Below, in pieces: positions 1-9,873 of a stretch of DNA of 64,000 nt. A program made the position numbers and the translations under genes. Below the pieces are notes generated by a model, which worked only from the letters and a program-made list of their open reading frames with translations, made no database searches and was not told where the DNA came from. The first letter of the stretch is position 1. Each line of letters starts with the position of its first letter. The stretch is from CALCCV01 sp964388665. GTDB taxonomy: Bacteria > Bdellovibrionota > Bdellovibrionia > Bdellovibrionales > Bdellovibrionaceae. Location of the stretch: assembly GCA_964388665.1 (NCBI GenBank), contig CAYMBJ010000012.1, positions 1 through 64,000 on the forward strand, given 5' to 3'.

Positions 1-53
1 GTATCTGCCTTCCAAGCAGAGGGTTGCGGGTTCGAGACCCGTCTCCCGCTCCA
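1..53 (+). tRNA. tRNA-Gly (anticodon TCC), 5' end cut by window
   Basis: The 3' half of a tRNA. The anticodon stem TCTGC/GCAGA encloses loop CTTCCAA (anticodon TCC, Gly). A T arm with TTCGAGA loop and the 3' acceptor strand CTCCCGC, discriminator T and an encoded CCA (51-53) follow. The acceptor and D arm lie left of the window. It is followed after 45 nt by tRNA-Thr and then tuf, a common tRNA-tuf arrangement. Confidence 0.93.
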
Positions 54-98
54 ATCCCTAAAAAGGAGAGTTTCCACTGGTAGCGTCGATTTCACCAG

Positions 99-173
99 GC
101 CCACGTAGCTCAGTGGTAGAGCACACCCTTGGTAAGGGTGAGGTCGCGGGTTCGGCTCCCGCTGTGGGCTCCA
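99..173 (+). tRNA. tRNA-Thr (anticodon GGT)
   Basis: Complete cloverleaf. Acceptor GCCCACG (99-105) pairs with TGTGGGC (163-169). The anticodon stem CACCC/GGGTG has loop TTGGTAA, giving anticodon GGT (Thr). The T loop is TTCGGCT, the discriminator is T and CCA is encoded at 171-173. It probably shares a transcript with the upstream tRNA-Gly and perhaps with tuf. Confidence 0.96.
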
Positions 174-482
174 AACTTTGCCGAATGTGTGTTGAATGGT
201 GGCGCATAGACTGCTGGAATGATAGGAAGGCGCGAGAAGCGTTGACAAGAAACCAAAGTTGATTCAGTTTTTTTATTTAATTCTGAATTAGGGATTGAAT
301 TGATTCGTAAAAAGAACAAAGGTATTGAAATCGGGACTTTTGATAACGGAACCGCAGAAAGTCTAAACTGAGCAGAAAAGAAAACGAAAACGGATTTTTG
401 AATTAACAAATAATTAATGAATTGAACGAAAACAATTAGTACTAAGTAAGTCATAGAAATTTAATCTCTTCAGGAGGAGATC
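174..482 (+). other. AT-rich tRNA-tuf intergenic region
   Basis: 309 nt with no credible gene. It is AT-rich, with a TTGACA at 242-247 but no well-spaced -10 that I can defend, so a tuf promoter here is only suspected. The strong tuf Shine-Dalgarno CAGGAGGAGATC lies at its 3' end. A reverse-strand reading frame across it overlaps the tRNA and looks spurious. Confidence 0.4.
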
Positions 483-1676
<1,194 letters not shown>

Positions 1677-1697
1677 TTTACTGTAATTGTTTTTTTG

Positions 1698-1726
1698 GGG
1701 GCCTTGGTCATTCATGGCCCCTTTTC
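1698..1726 (+). terminator. Intrinsic terminator after tuf
   Basis: A GGGGCC/GGCCCC stem (1698-1703 with 1716-1721) around a 12-nt loop is followed directly by TTTTC. It lies 22 nt past the tuf stop and before tRNA-Trp. It probably ends or attenuates the tuf transcript. The short T tract makes partial read-through into tRNA-Trp-secE likely. Confidence 0.65.
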
Positions 1727-1808
1727 TATTGCTGGCTATCCGCTAAAGAACGCATGGCGGCAAAAGTCTGAGCCATTGCCTGAATTGAAGATTTAGGTCC
1801 TTACACAC

Positions 1809-1884
1809 AGGGTAGTAGCTCTAACGGTAGAGCGAACGACTCCAAATCGTTAGGTTGTGGGTTCGAATCCCTCCTGCCCTGCCA
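1809..1884 (+). tRNA. tRNA-Trp (anticodon CCA)
   Basis: Complete tRNA. Acceptor AGGGTAG (1809-1815) pairs with CTGCCCT (1874-1880), allowing one G-T pair. Anticodon stem AACGA/TCGTT encloses loop CTCCAAA (anticodon CCA, Trp). The T loop is TTCGAAT, the discriminator is G and CCA is encoded. tRNA-Trp directly before secE-nusG is a classic bacterial order. Confidence 0.96.
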
Positions 1885-2087
1885 CTCTTTTAGCTCCGTC
1901 CTGATATCTACTCGCCCCGATGCTTTCTTCCTAAAAAGTTACTGTCGAATTAAGGCAAGTCGCTAAATTTCAAATGGGTCCTGATATTTGTTGACGAATA
2001 GATTTTTTTTTTAGAGAGTGCGATGTTCAAATTTGGCACTGAAAATACTACCAAAATTGCCGTTATATACGTCTAGGAAAGGGCAGC

Positions 2088-2468
2088 ATGGATAAAACCA
2101 ACTCAAAGATACTGACCGTGAGTTTTGCATTGGCAGCCGCGTTGGTTGGGATGACTCTTAGTTTACTATTGAGGGCTTTGGCAGGAGCGTTTGGCGTGAT
2201 TGCAGGCCTAATGGGTCATGACCTCGTCAAGCACGGGGTTCCCGTTGCAGTGGCTTTGATTTTGTTTGGGGTGTTTCAGTTTCACCCTAAACTATTGGGA
2301 TGGGCCAATGAAGTCGTGGTTGAAATTCGCAAAGTTGTTTGGCCTACACAAAAGCAAACAAGTCTTGCGACAATTCAGGTGATCATTATGGTTCTCATTT
2401 CTTGCGCCATCGTCGCAATTTTTGACCTGCTTTCGGGCTCTATTCTCAAATACATTATGAACTTATGA
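2088..2468 (+). CDS. secE: Preprotein translocase subunit SecE
   Basis: SecE clamps SecY in the SecYEG channel of the inner membrane. The 126-aa protein is the long three-TM form: hydrophobic stretches at about 8-28, 50-64 and 92-115. The conserved cytoplasmic amphipathic segment EVVVEIRKVVWPTQKQT (75-91) precedes the last TM. AGGAAAGGG upstream serves as ribosome-binding site. nusG follows, overlapping or nearly touching the stop. Confidence 0.95.
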   Translation: MDKTNSKILTVSFALAAALVGMTLSLLLRALAGAFGVIAGLMGHDLVKHGVPVAVALILFGVFQFHPKLLGWANEVVVEIRKVVWPTQKQTSLATIQVIIMVLISCAIVAIFDLLSGSILKYIMNL

Positions 2469-2482
2469 GCGAGGGGATAGAG

Positions 2483-3025
2483 ATGGAAGCAGCAATGGAA
2501 AAAAAATGGTACATCATCAATACTCAAACTGGTTGTGAGGCGACAGCTAAGGCTTCTATCGAAGACCGCATCAAGCGTGAAAAGCTGGAATCTCATTTTG
2601 GCGAGATCTTGATTCCCTCAGAAAATGTTGTGGAATTGATTAAGGGTCAAAAGCAAACCCGATCACGAAAGTTTTTTCCTGGTTACATTTTTGTTCAGAT
2701 GGTCATGAGTGATCAAACCTGGCATTTGGTTAAAAATGCTTCGAAGGTTTCTGGTTTTGTTGGCGGCCGAATGCGGCCACCGGAAGTGCCAGAACATGAG
2801 GTTTTGCGAGTCACTGAGCAGATGGCGGGAACCGCTGAAAAACCGAAAGCCAAAATAAAGTTTGATATTGGCGATAACATTACTGTAGTGGATGGTCCAT
2901 TCAGCAATTTTAATGGAACTGTTGAGGAGATCAATGAGGATAAGGGTAAGGTCAAAGTGCTTGTGAGCATTTTTGGTAGGCCCACTCCAGTGGAACTGGA
3001 TTTTGTTCAAGTAGAGAGAGCTTAA
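2483..3025 (+). CDS. nusG: Transcription termination/antitermination factor NusG
   Basis: NusG binds RNA polymerase, couples it to the ribosome and assists Rho. The NGN domain begins KKWYIINTQTGCE, with the family hallmark FFPGYIFVQM in mid-domain. A C-terminal KOW domain carries IGDNITVVDGPFSNFNGTVEEI. I prefer the ATG at 2483, which has GAGGGG seven bases upstream, over an in-frame ATG at 2465 that overlaps the secE stop as ATGA but lacks a Shine-Dalgarno. An ATG at 2495 is also possible. It is translationally linked to secE. Confidence 0.96.
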   Translation: MEAAMEKKWYIINTQTGCEATAKASIEDRIKREKLESHFGEILIPSENVVELIKGQKQTRSRKFFPGYIFVQMVMSDQTWHLVKNASKVSGFVGGRMRPPEVPEHEVLRVTEQMAGTAEKPKAKIKFDIGDNITVVDGPFSNFNGTVEEINEDKGKVKVLVSIFGRPTPVELDFVQVERA

Positions 3026-3157
3026 GATCTTCTTTAAGGGCTCTTTCTTAAATGATGTAAACTGCGGTTAGGATTGACTGCTACGCCACAAAGTCACCGA
3101 CGACAAATTTTTATAGTTAAGTTTTGATACTAAACCCTAATGTGCAGGAGTGGGAAA

Positions 3158-3583
3158 ATGGCAAAAAAAGTAACTGGCATGATCAAGTTGCAGATTCCGG
3201 CAGGGAAGGCAAATCCAGCGCCTCCCGTTGGACCGGCGCTCGGACAGCATGGGGTAAACATAATGGAATTTTGTAAACAGTTCAATGCGCGCACGCAGGC
3301 CCTCGGGGACTCTATTGTGCCGATCATCATTACTGTTTATCAAGATCGTTCGTTTACCTTCATCACCAAGACGCCCCCGGTATCTTCTCTCGTTATGAAA
3401 GCGGCAAAGCTTTCATCGGGATCGAAGCAACCGCAAAAGGATAAGGTTGGAAAGGTCAAAATTGCAGACGTCAGAAAGATTGCGGAAACTAAAATTCCGG
3501 ATTTGAACTGTCTAAAGGTAGAGTCTGCAATGTCTCAAGTAATTGGTACCGCGCGCAGTATGGGCGTGGAAGTCGTCGACTAG
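3158..3583 (+). CDS. rplK: 50S ribosomal protein L11
   Basis: L11 binds the 23S GTPase-associated centre and is needed for stringent-response sensing. The 141-aa product has the N-terminal block AGKANPAPPVGPALGQHG and the C-terminal rRNA-binding domain through the end. The start is ATG 3158 after CAGGAGTGGG; an upstream in-frame start at 3140 has no better signal. A 132-nt leader separates it from nusG, and rplA follows after 15 nt. Confidence 0.97.
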   Translation: MAKKVTGMIKLQIPAGKANPAPPVGPALGQHGVNIMEFCKQFNARTQALGDSIVPIIITVYQDRSFTFITKTPPVSSLVMKAAKLSSGSKQPQKDKVGKVKIADVRKIAETKIPDLNCLKVESAMSQVIGTARSMGVEVVD

Positions 3584-3598
3584 GTTTGGTGGTGTATA

Positions 3599-4300
3599 AT
3601 GGCGGGTAAAAAGTTTAAAAAAGCAGCGGAGTCTGTGGACTTTGCAAAAAAGTATTCTCTTAATGATGCCTTCAAAACAGTGGTAACTGTGGCTCCGGCC
3701 AAGTTTGATGAAACCATTGATGTGGCTATTAAGTTGGGTGTGGATCCAAAACAATCTGACCAGCAGGTGCGTGGAGCTGTGGCTCTTCCTCATGGCTTGG
3801 GTAAAGTGGTTCGCGTTGTCGTATTTGCTAAGGGTCCTAAAGAGGCAGAAGCAAAAGGTGCAGGTGCGGACTTTGTTGGTGCGGATGATCTGGTTCAGAA
3901 AATTCAGGGTGGCTGGTTGGACTTCGACAAAGCCATTGCCACACCAGATATGATGGCGACGGTGTCCAAAGTGGCCAAGATTCTTGGTCCAAGAGGCTTG
4001 ATGCCCAATCCCAAGGTGGGAACTGTGACCATGAATGTGGGAGATGCTGTCACTTCTGAAAAGAAGGGAAAGCTAGACTTCCGCGTGGATAAAGCAGGTA
4101 TTGTGCACGCCGGTATTGGAAAAAAATCCATGGGCGACACAAAACTTCGCGAAAACTTTCAGGCGCTCATGGGTGCGGTCTTGAAGGCCAAGCCCTCAGC
4201 TGCAAAGGGCATCTACTTGCGGGGAATTTCTGTCTCCTCAACAATGGGTCCCGGAATACGTGTGGACACCAATGATGCAGCTGGTGTACCAGAACAGTAA
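3599..4300 (+). CDS. rplA: 50S ribosomal protein L1
   Basis: L1 forms the ribosomal stalk near the E site and in many bacteria represses its own L11-L1 mRNA. The 233-aa length is normal. Motifs include KLGVDPKQSDQQVRGAVALP and the domain II segment LGPRGLMPNPKVGTVT. GGTGGTG lies upstream of the ATG. It is followed by the structured L10 leader. I did not find an unambiguous L1-type mRNA operator in the rplK leader. Confidence 0.97.
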   Translation: MAGKKFKKAAESVDFAKKYSLNDAFKTVVTVAPAKFDETIDVAIKLGVDPKQSDQQVRGAVALPHGLGKVVRVVVFAKGPKEAEAKGAGADFVGADDLVQKIQGGWLDFDKAIATPDMMATVSKVAKILGPRGLMPNPKVGTVTMNVGDAVTSEKKGKLDFRVDKAGIVHAGIGKKSMGDTKLRENFQALMGAVLKAKPSAAKGIYLRGISVSSTMGPGIRVDTNDAAGVPEQ

Positions 4301-4340
4301 TTTGAAGTTTCAATTGTTTTATAAGTTGAGATGCGATCGA

Positions 4341-4440
4341 AGAACGTAGGAGCCTGACGGGCTTAAATTTTTCCTACCGAGATGGCATGGGGATACCTCC
4401 AGACGCCTGATACTCATTCATAGTGCAGCCTAAGCTGCGT
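4341..4440 (+). promoter_or_regulatory. Candidate ribosomal protein L10 leader
   Basis: The 184-nt rplA-rplJ gap holds nested hairpins. GTAGGA (4346-4351) pairs with TCCTAC (4372-4377), with AGCC/GGCT (4351-4354 with 4360-4363) inside. GCAGC/GCTGC (4425-4429 with 4434-4438) forms a second hairpin close to the rplJ ribosome-binding site. Position and form fit the L10(L12)4 autoregulatory leader known from many bacteria. The assignment is by position and structure only; no covariance model was run. Confidence 0.6.
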
Positions 4441-4484
4441 TATCCAAATGGGATCGCAAATATTCTATGAAAGGAGGTCCTAAT

Positions 4485-5003
4485 ATGTTGGTCACTAGGC
4501 AAGATAAAGAAGCATCAGTGAATTCTTTGTCAGACAAGTTTGCCAAGTCCAAAGCGGCCTTTATTGTGGATTTTAAGGGATTGAAAGTGGAGCAGGTCAC
4601 AGATCTGCGAAAAAAACTTCATCCCCTTGAATCTGAAATGAAGGTAGTGCGCAATACTTTGGCAAAACGAGCTTTGAAGACCCACCCAGAATTGGATACG
4701 GCTCTGAGCTCATCATTTACCGGAACAAACGCCATTGTTTTTTCCTACGGTGATGTGCCTGCTGCGGCCAAGTTGCTGAGTGATTTTTCCAAAGACATTG
4801 AAGTTTTCCAGCTAAAAACTGGCGTGATGGATGGGCAACAGCTAGATGAGAATCGAATTCGATTTCTTGCTACTTTGCCAGGCAAAGATCAGTTGCGAGC
4901 CATGTTCCTGGGCGTGTTAAACGCACCAGCGTCTAAGCTTGTACGCACAATGAACGAAGTTCCATCAGCACTTGCAAGAGTGTTGGCGGCGAAAAAAGAT
5001 TAA
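4485..5003 (+). CDS. rplJ: 50S ribosomal protein L10
   Basis: L10 anchors L7/L12 dimers on the stalk and is the likely autorepressor of its own leader. The 172-aa protein runs from MLVTRQDKEASVNSLSDKF, with the RNA-binding part first and a C-terminal helix for L12 dimers. ATG 4485 is chosen because AAAGGAGGTCC ends five bases before it; the in-frame ATG at 4467 sits just upstream of that Shine-Dalgarno and is unlikely to be used. Confidence 0.96.
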   Translation: MLVTRQDKEASVNSLSDKFAKSKAAFIVDFKGLKVEQVTDLRKKLHPLESEMKVVRNTLAKRALKTHPELDTALSSSFTGTNAIVFSYGDVPAAAKLLSDFSKDIEVFQLKTGVMDGQQLDENRIRFLATLPGKDQLRAMFLGVLNAPASKLVRTMNEVPSALARVLAAKKD

Positions 5004-5038
5004 TAATTTACTAATAACAAAAATTTTTGGAGGAAAAA

Positions 5039-5413
5039 ATGGCTTTAACAAATGATCAATTGGTAGACGAATTGTCAGGAAAAACAGTACTTGAAATTGC
5101 TGAGCTCGTAAAGATGCTCGAAGAAAAGTGGGGCGTTTCTGCAGCAGCTCCTGTTGCGATCGCAGCTGGCGGCGGCGGCGGAGCAGCTGCAGTTGAAGAG
5201 AAGACTCAGTTTGACGTGATTTTGGTTGATGCTGGCGCCAACAAGATCAATGTGATCAAAGAAGTTCGCGCAATCACTGGCTTGGGCCTCGCTGAAGCTA
5301 AAGCTCTCGTAGAAGCTGGTGGCAAGCCAGTTAAAGAGGGTGCAAGCAAGGAAGATGCTGCAAAGTTGAAAGATCAGCTTGAAAAAGCTGGTGCAAAAGT
5401 TCAAGTTAAGTAA
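5039..5413 (+). CDS. rplL: 50S ribosomal protein L7/L12
   Basis: The stalk protein that recruits translation GTPases. The 124-aa product has the N-terminal dimerisation domain (to about residue 35), an Ala/Gly-rich hinge with five consecutive glycines, and the factor-binding C-terminal domain with GANKINVIKEVRAITGLGL. The start is ATG 5039 after GGAGGAAAAA; an upstream TTG in frame lies inside the Shine-Dalgarno. It is followed by a hairpin before rpoB. Confidence 0.97.
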   Translation: MALTNDQLVDELSGKTVLEIAELVKMLEEKWGVSAAAPVAIAAGGGGGAAAVEEKTQFDVILVDAGANKINVIKEVRAITGLGLAEAKALVEAGGKPVKEGASKEDAAKLKDQLEKAGAKVQVK

Positions 5414-5425
5414 TGTCCTGTGTCG

Positions 5426-5470
5426 GGTCTACTTATTGCAGATGCAAAAAGTAGACCTATGTTTGCTTTT
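5426..5470 (+). promoter_or_regulatory. rplL-rpoB attenuator-like hairpin
   Basis: GGTCTACTT (5426-5434) pairs perfectly with AAGTAGACC (5449-5457); a loose CTTTTTAG tract follows about 8 nt later. It sits just after rplL in the 240-nt gap before rpoB. In E. coli the same gap carries a partial terminator that sets the ratio of stalk protein to polymerase. A similar role here is inferred from position. Confidence 0.6.
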
Positions 5471-5653
5471 TAGTTAAAAACAAAGTCTAATTGGCGATTG
5501 TTTATGGAATGTTGGCGTGGCCATGCATTTCTTTTTATTTTTGAGAAATTGAGTTAATCCAGATTCGAAGTTTATTAAGCCAAAATTAAATAGCTTGGCA
5601 AAATAACTTGGAATCATGGAAGTAAAATTTAGAGTTAGAAAATAGGGGACCAG

Positions 5654-8600
5654 ATGGAGAGAACTCCTTACACGGCTTCAAATATTCGGATTCGCAAGTC
5701 TTTTGGCAACAATAAAAATGCAATTGATATTCCTAATCTTATTGAGTTGCAAAAGAGCTCGTATGAGGCATTCTTGCAAAGAGATGTGGATCCAGATCGC
5801 CGCTCAATAACGGGCCTACAGGGAGTTTTTAAATCTGTATTTCCAATTAGTGATTTCCATAACATTGCAAGCCTTGAGTTTGTTAGCTACACCTTGGAGC
5901 CGCCAAAATACGATGTGGAAGAGTGTCGCCAGCGCGGAATGACTTTTGCGGCGCCAATTCGGGTGATGCTGCGTTTGATTGTTTTGGATGTTGATGAAGT
6001 GACAGAAGCTCGAAGCATTCGTGACGTGAGAGAGCAAGATGTCTATTTGGGTGAAATCCCTCTGATGACTCAAAATGGCTCCTTCATCATCAATGGTACC
6101 GAACGGGTGGTGGTTTCTCAGTTGCATAGATCTCCGGGTGTGTTTTTTGACCATGACGGTGGTAAAGGCAGTGTTTCGGGGAAGTTTATTTATTCTGCTC
6201 GCGTGATTCCTTACCGAGGCTCTTGGTTGGATTTTGAATTTGACCAAAAGGATCTGATTCATGTGCGAATTGATCGTCGCCGCAAATTTCCAGTGACAAT
6301 TTTATTGAAGGCCTTGGGCTATAATACCGAAGAGCTTTTGGAATACTATTACGACCTAGATGAGATTCAGGTGCGCAAAGGGCGGCTGTTTAGAAAATTA
6401 GACATTGATCGTCTCTCTGGTCAAAGAGCCATCGCTGATATCAATGATCCTAAAACTGGTGAAACGATTGTAAAGTCTGGTCGCCGGATTACGCGCGCTA
6501 TTGTTAAGAAAATTAAAGAAATTAATCTGACTGAGCTTGAGGTTCAGCCAGAAGATCTTGATGGGAAGGTGTTGGCAAAGCCTCTCATCGATGAAAACAC
6601 CGGGGAGATTTTGGCTGATGCCAATGGTGAGCTATCTGCGGCTTTGATTAAGAGGGCTATGGATGCTGGCGTTGAGCAGTTCTTTCTCATCTTTTTTGAT
6701 GGTCTGACCGTTGGGCCATTCTTGAGAAATACCATTCTTGTGGACAAGGTTGCGAACAAGGAAGAGGCGTTGCTTGAAATTTACAAGCGAATGCGTCCTG
6801 GTGAGCCACCAACATTGGATTCAGCCACAAATTACTTTGATCGATTGTTTTTTAATGCTGAGACCTACGATCTTTCTGAGGTCGGCCGCATTAAGATCAA
6901 TCACCGCTTCGGCATTTCAATGGAAGATTGCCCTCCTTCGTTTCGCGTACTCACACAAAATGACATTCTCTCCACAGTAAAAACATTGATTGACCTTAAG
7001 AATGGCCGTGGCGAGGTGGATGACATCGATCATCTAGGAAATCGCCGAGTACGCTCTGTGGGTGAGCTTCTTGAAAATCAATACCGCCAAGGCCTGATTC
7101 GTATGGCCAAAGGGATTCGCGAGAAGATGTCATCGTTGGATCTTGAAATTGCAATGCCACACGATTTGATCAATGCAAAACCAGTCAACGGCGTAGTTAA
7201 AGAGTTTTTTGGTAGCTCGCAATTGTCACAGTTCATGGATCAGACCAACCCTCTCTCTGAGATCACGCACAAGCGAAGGCTGTCGGCGCTTGGGCCGGGT
7301 GGATTGACCAGAGATCGCGCTGGATTTGAAGTTCGTGACGTTCATCCGACGCATTATGGTCGAATTTGTCCAATCGAAACTCCAGAGGGACCAAACATTG
7401 GCTTGATTGCATCTTTGGCTACCTATGCGCGTATCAATCATTATGGATTTATTGAAACGCCTTACCGCAAAGTGGATGAAGCGAAAATTTCTACAGATAT
7501 TTCTTATATGTCAGCTCTAGAAGAGCAAGGGCATTACATTGCTCAGGCAACACGCGATATTGGTAAGACCAATGTTCTCAATATTGAATCTGTAACTTGT
7601 CGGGTAAATGGTGAGTACGAGATCGTCGACAAAGCCAAAGTAAGCTTGATGGATGTGTCACCTTCGCAGCTCGTGTCGATTGCAGCCAGTTTGATTCCAT
7701 TCTTGGAGCATGATGATGCCAATCGCGCCTTGATGGGTTCGAATATGCAACGACAGGCAGTGCCCCTATTAAGATCAAGGGCACCTCTTGTGGGCACAGG
7801 GGTCGAAAGACTTGTGGCTCGTGACTCGGGTACGAGTGTTGTTTCTCTAAATGATGGTATCGTTCAAGAAGTGGATGCGTCTCGAATTGTGGTTCGACGC
7901 TTTGCAAAAGGCGGAGAGCTGGGAGCGAATGTAGATATCTACAACTTAACCAAATATCAAAGAACCAATCAGAACACTTGCTTCAATCAAAAGCCCATCG
8001 TCAAAAAAGGCGACAAGGTGGCTAAATTTGATATTATTGCGGATGGTCCGTCTACAGAGTTTGGTGAGTTGGCCCTGGGGCAAAACATCCTGGTCGCCTT
8101 CACGCCTTGGATGGGTTACAACTTTGAGGATTCCATCTTGATCTCGGAGAAACTGCTTCAAGAGGACACCTATACTAGTATCCATATTGAAGAGTTTGAG
8201 TGCATTGCTCGCGATACCAAGCTTGGTAAAGAAGAGATCACTCGTGATATTGCCAATCTGAATGAAGAAGCTCTGAAGGATCTCGATTCTTCAGGAATCA
8301 TCCGAATCGGTGCAGAGGTTCGTCCTGGCTTCATCTTAGTTGGTAAAGTCACTCCAAAAGGTGAAACTCCTTTATCTCCAGAGGAAAAGCTCTTGCGGGC
8401 AATCTTTGGTGAGAAGGCGGCTGATGTTCGCGACACTTCTCTCAAGGTGCCTTCCGGCGTATACGGCACTGTAATTGATGCTCAGGTTTACTCACGTGAG
8501 GGTGCTGATCGTGATGAGCGATTGGCTCTGATCATTGATGAAAAAAAGAAGAAGCTCGAGAAAGATCTATCTGTTGAGCAAAATGTTATTAAGAACAATG

Positions 8601-9829
8601 CCATCAGTAAGCTTCGCGATATTTTGGTCGGCAAAATCACAACTGGTATTCTACTCAATGAAGACGGAAGCCAAAAGCTTCTCAGTAAGGGGCAAACAAT
8701 TTCGGCTGCGGATATCGAAACCATTCCGTTCGAGCTCCTTAGCTATGTGCCTCTTGAGTCAGACCTCGAGTTTCAAGTCACACGCATTGTAGAAGGAGCG
8801 CGCAATCAGTTGGAAGCTGTGAAGATGGTGTTCAATGAAAAGATTGATCGCCTAAGAAAAGGTGACGAGCTGCCTCCTGGTGTCATTAAGATGGTGAAAA
8901 TTTACGTCGCTATAAAACGTAAACTTCAAGTTGGCGATAAGTTTGCCGGCCGCCATGGAAATAAGGGCGTGGTTTCAAAGGTTCTTCCGGCAGAAGATAT
9001 GCCCTACTTGGCTGATGGCAGCCCCGTGGACATGGTTTTGAACCCCTTGGGCGTTCCTTCGCGAATGAATATCGGTCAGGTTCTTGAGGTCCACTTGGGT
9101 TGGGCTGCACAAAACCTAGGTCAGCGCATCGGCGAAATGCTGAAGCAGTGGCACGTCGAGAATGCGCGCGCTGAGCTGACAGAAATTTTTGATGATGCGG
9201 ATATAAAAGAAAAAGTGAGCACGGCTGATGAGGCGTCTTTAAAGAAGATGGTCACGGCCATGAAGCATGGTGTTCATGTGGGCACTCCTGTATTTGACGG
9301 AGCTAGAGAGAAAGACATCAAAGACCTCTTGAGCAAGGCTGATTTGCCTTCTTCAGGTAAGACGATCCTTTTTGATGGTCGATCTGGTGAGCCGTTCACC
9401 AATCCTGTCACAGTGGGCGTGATGTATATGTTGAAGTTGCATCATTTGGTCGAAGAGAAGATTCATGCGCGGTCTATTGGACCTTACTCTTTGGTTTCCC
9501 AGCAGCCTCTTGGCGGTAAAGCGCAATTTGGTGGTCAGCGGTTGGGAGAGATGGAAGTTTGGGCAATTGAAGCCTATGGCGCTGCCTACTCTTTGCAGGA
9601 GTTCTTAACTGTGAAGTCTGATGACGTTGCAGGGCGAACGCGCATGTATGAGAGCATCGTTAAGGGTGAAAATGTTCTCGAGCCAGGATTGCCTGAGTCT
9701 TTCAATGTTCTTGTAAAAGAGCTGCAGAGCTTGGCGCTCAATGTAGAATTGCTAGAGGCAGAGAGTCTGCGCGATGACAATGAAGAGGGCGATTTTACGG
9801 AAGACATGGGAAACTCACTTCCGCAGTAA
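5654..9829 (+). CDS. rpoB: DNA-directed RNA polymerase beta subunit
   Basis: Catalytic-core subunit, 1391 aa. The rifampicin pocket (about residues 518-560) reads GSSQLSQFMDQ...THKRRLSALGPGG, with the Asp, His and Ser residues of sensitive enzymes retained. The C-terminal HARSIGPYSLVSQQPLGGK block and EMEVWAIEAYGAAY are intact. An acidic C-terminal tail (LRDDNEEGDFTEDMG) follows. The start ATG lies after GGGGACCAG. rpoC follows after 44 nt. Confidence 0.98.
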   Translation: MERTPYTASNIRIRKSFGNNKNAIDIPNLIELQKSSYEAFLQRDVDPDRRSITGLQGVFKSVFPISDFHNIASLEFVSYTLEPPKYDVEECRQRGMTFAAPIRVMLRLIVLDVDEVTEARSIRDVREQDVYLGEIPLMTQNGSFIINGTERVVVSQLHRSPGVFFDHDGGKGSVSGKFIYSARVIPYRGSWLDFEFDQKDLIHVRIDRRRKFPVTILLKALGYNTEELLEYYYDLDEIQVRKGRLFRKLDIDRLSGQRAIADINDPKTGETIVKSGRRITRAIVKKIKEINLTELEVQPEDLDGKVLAKPLIDENTGEILADANGELSAALIKRAMDAGVEQFFLIFFDGLTVGPFLRNTILVDKVANKEEALLEIYKRMRPGEPPTLDSATNYFDRLFFNAETYDLSEVGRIKINHRFGISMEDCPPSFRVLTQNDILSTVKTLIDLKNGRGEVDDIDHLGNRRVRSVGELLENQYRQGLIRMAKGIREKMSSLDLEIAMPHDLINAKPVNGVVKEFFGSSQLSQFMDQTNPLSEITHKRRLSALGPGGLTRDRAGFEVRDVHPTHYGRICPIETPEGPNIGLIASLATYARINHYGFIETPYRKVDEAKISTDISYMSALEEQGHYIAQATRDIGKTNVLNIESVTCRVNGEYEIVDKAKVSLMDVSPSQLVSIAASLIPFLEHDDANRALMGSNMQRQAVPLLRSRAPLVGTGVERLVARDSGTSVVSLNDGIVQEVDASRIVVRRFAKGGELGANVDIYNLTKYQRTNQNTCFNQKPIVKKGDKVAKFDIIADGPSTEFGELALGQNILVAFTPWMGYNFEDSILISEKLLQEDTYTSIHIEEFECIARDTKLGKEEITRDIANLNEEALKDLDSSGIIRIGAEVRPGFILVGKVTPKGETPLSPEEKLLRAIFGEKAADVRDTSLKVPSGVYGTVIDAQVYSREGADRDERLALIIDEKKKKLEKDLSVEQNVIKNNAISKLRDILVGKITTGILLNEDGSQKLLSKGQTISAADIETIPFELLSYVPLESDLEFQVTRIVEGARNQLEAVKMVFNEKIDRLRKGDELPPGVIKMVKIYVAIKRKLQVGDKFAGRHGNKGVVSKVLPAEDMPYLADGSPVDMVLNPLGVPSRMNIGQVLEVHLGWAAQNLGQRIGEMLKQWHVENARAELTEIFDDADIKEKVSTADEASLKKMVTAMKHGVHVGTPVFDGAREKDIKDLLSKADLPSSGKTILFDGRSGEPFTNPVTVGVMYMLKLHHLVEEKIHARSIGPYSLVSQQPLGGKAQFGGQRLGEMEVWAIEAYGAAYSLQEFLTVKSDDVAGRTRMYESIVKGENVLEPGLPESFNVLVKELQSLALNVELLEAESLRDDNEEGDFTEDMGNSLPQ

Positions 9830-9873
9830 TTGGTGTAGTAGGTTAATAAATTGAGAAGTTATAGAGGTGACAT

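Noticed and set aside
1991..2020. TTGACG as a secE promoter -35
   Set aside because: No acceptable -10 at 16-18 nt.
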